A stretch of 5,139 nucleotides of DNA. Origin: Streptomyces sp. NRRL F-6676. GTDB taxonomy: Bacteria; Actinomycetota; Actinomycetes; Streptomycetales; Streptomycetaceae. Position numbers and translations under genes: made by a program. The stretch is taken from NCBI RefSeq assembly GCF_000725625.1, contig NZ_JOHS01000102.1:1-5139 (forward strand), given 5' to 3'. The notes beneath the pieces are model-generated. The model was not told the DNA's origin and made no database searches. It saw only the letters and a program-made list of their open reading frames with translations. Positions 4,755 to 5,139 of the stretch are shown here, in pieces (positions within the stretch are counted from its first letter, which is position 1; every line of letters starts with the position of its first letter).

Positions 4755-5090
4755 TCAGTCTCCGCGCGGCGCGTACATGATGACCGCCATGCCGGCGAGG
4801 CAGACCAGCGCCCCGATGACGTCGTAGCGGTCGGGGCGGTAGCCGTCGGCGACCATGCCCCAGGCGATCGACCCGGCGACGAAGACGCCGCCGTACGCCG
4901 CGAGGATGCGCCCGAAGTGGTCGTCGCTCTGGAAGGTGGCCACCAGGCCGTACAGCCCCAGTGCGACCACCCCCGCGCCGATCCACGCCCACCCGCGGTG
5001 CTCGCGCACGCCCTGCCACACCAGCCAGGCACCCCCGATCTCGAACAGCGCGGCGACGGCGAACAGGGCGAGGGAGCGGACGACGAGCAC
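4755..5090 (-). CDS. ynfA: YnfA/UPF0060-family small four-helix membrane protein
   Basis: This 111-residue integral inner-membrane protein is almost entirely four hydrophobic helices, at about residues 5-25, 34-53, 60-80 and 89-107. Family hallmarks are visible: [10 protein letters not shown] with Glu17 in helix 1, [15 protein letters not shown] in helix 3, and [19 protein letters not shown] in helix 4. They match the pattern I remember for E. coli YnfA (CEIIG, AAYGGVYV, YDWTGALIALCGM). The family is related in size and topology to small multidrug resistance pumps, and some members are reported as drug efflux proteins working as dimers. Glu17 sits where those pumps have their key acidic residue. 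Function here is inferred. The GTG at 5090 is used; a weak GGAAAG lies 9 nt upstream. The length matches the family, so the gene is complete. The acetyltransferase follows in the same direction. Confidence 0.93.
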   Translation of the reverse strand: MLVVRSLALFAVAALFEIGGAWLVWQGVREHRGWAWIGAGVVALGLYGLVATFQSDDHFGRILAAYGGVFVAGSIAWGMVADGYRPDRYDVIGALVCLAGMAVIMYAPRGD

Positions 5091-5115
5091 GGCGGGAGTC
5101 TTTCCGGGAGGGGAC

Positions 5116-5124
5116 GGGGGGGGG
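5116..5124. repeat. G9 homopolymer upstream of the YnfA gene
   Basis: Nine consecutive G on the plus strand (C9 in the YnfA sense strand) lie 25-33 nt upstream of the GTG start, beyond the weak ribosome-binding site. They sit inside a purine-rich block running to the window edge. The tract is in the probable leader or promoter, where length changes could alter expression. The promoter itself is not identifiable here. Confidence 0.7.
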
Positions 5125-5139
5125 ACGGGAGGTCAGGGG

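Noticed and set aside
4018..5032. Minus-strand frames of 333 residues (4018-5019) and 128 residues (4646-5032)
   Set aside because: They are out of frame with the acetyltransferase and YnfA genes, which carry clear family motifs; their translations are Arg-rich or low-complexity.

Overview
This 5.1-kb window is very GC-rich, has almost exclusively G/C-ending codons, uses GTG starts freely and carries gene families typical of high-GC actinomycetes. I infer Streptomyces or a close relative. This rests on composition and recognisable protein families, not on a database match.

Layout from left to right. Positions 1-309 hold no convincing gene. They contain a G-quadruplex-type run, several GC-rich hairpins and two near-identical palindromes that end 3 bp from the stop of the first gene. 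Positions 310-1581 (minus) encode a family-4 glycosyltransferase. A 175-bp divergent intergenic region (1582-1756) separates it from a plus-strand two-component pair: an OmpR/PhoB-type response regulator (1757-2527) and a membrane HAMP sensor histidine kinase (2586-4055), together resembling the mycobacterial MprA/MprB type. The kinase converges on a minus-strand pair across a 78-bp G-rich hexamer-repeat spacer. That pair is a GNAT acetyltransferase of the phosphinothricin/methionine-sulfoximine acetyltransferase-like group (4134-4688), preceded by a four-helix YnfA/UPF0060 membrane protein (4755-5090).

How the genes may work together. The regulator and kinase very probably form one signalling unit: envelope signal, kinase autophosphorylation at His262, transfer to Asp53 of the regulator, DNA binding. 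The divergent glycosyltransferase shares the intergenic region with the regulator and is a reasonable candidate target, but the sequence does not prove this. The acetyltransferase and YnfA protein are co-oriented 66 bp apart and may be co-transcribed. Both belong to families associated with tolerance of small toxic compounds, though neither substrate can be read from sequence.

No clearly new biological system is visible. The most distinctive feature is the number of short tandem repeats with unit lengths divisible by three: a (Gly-Pro-Asn)4 linker in the regulator, a Gly-Ser loop in the acetyltransferase, and a hexamer array between the convergent genes. There are also strong G-quadruplex motifs, a G9 tract upstream of the YnfA gene, and an abrupt codon-usage change in the last codons of the glycosyltransferase, next to a palindromic repeat element.
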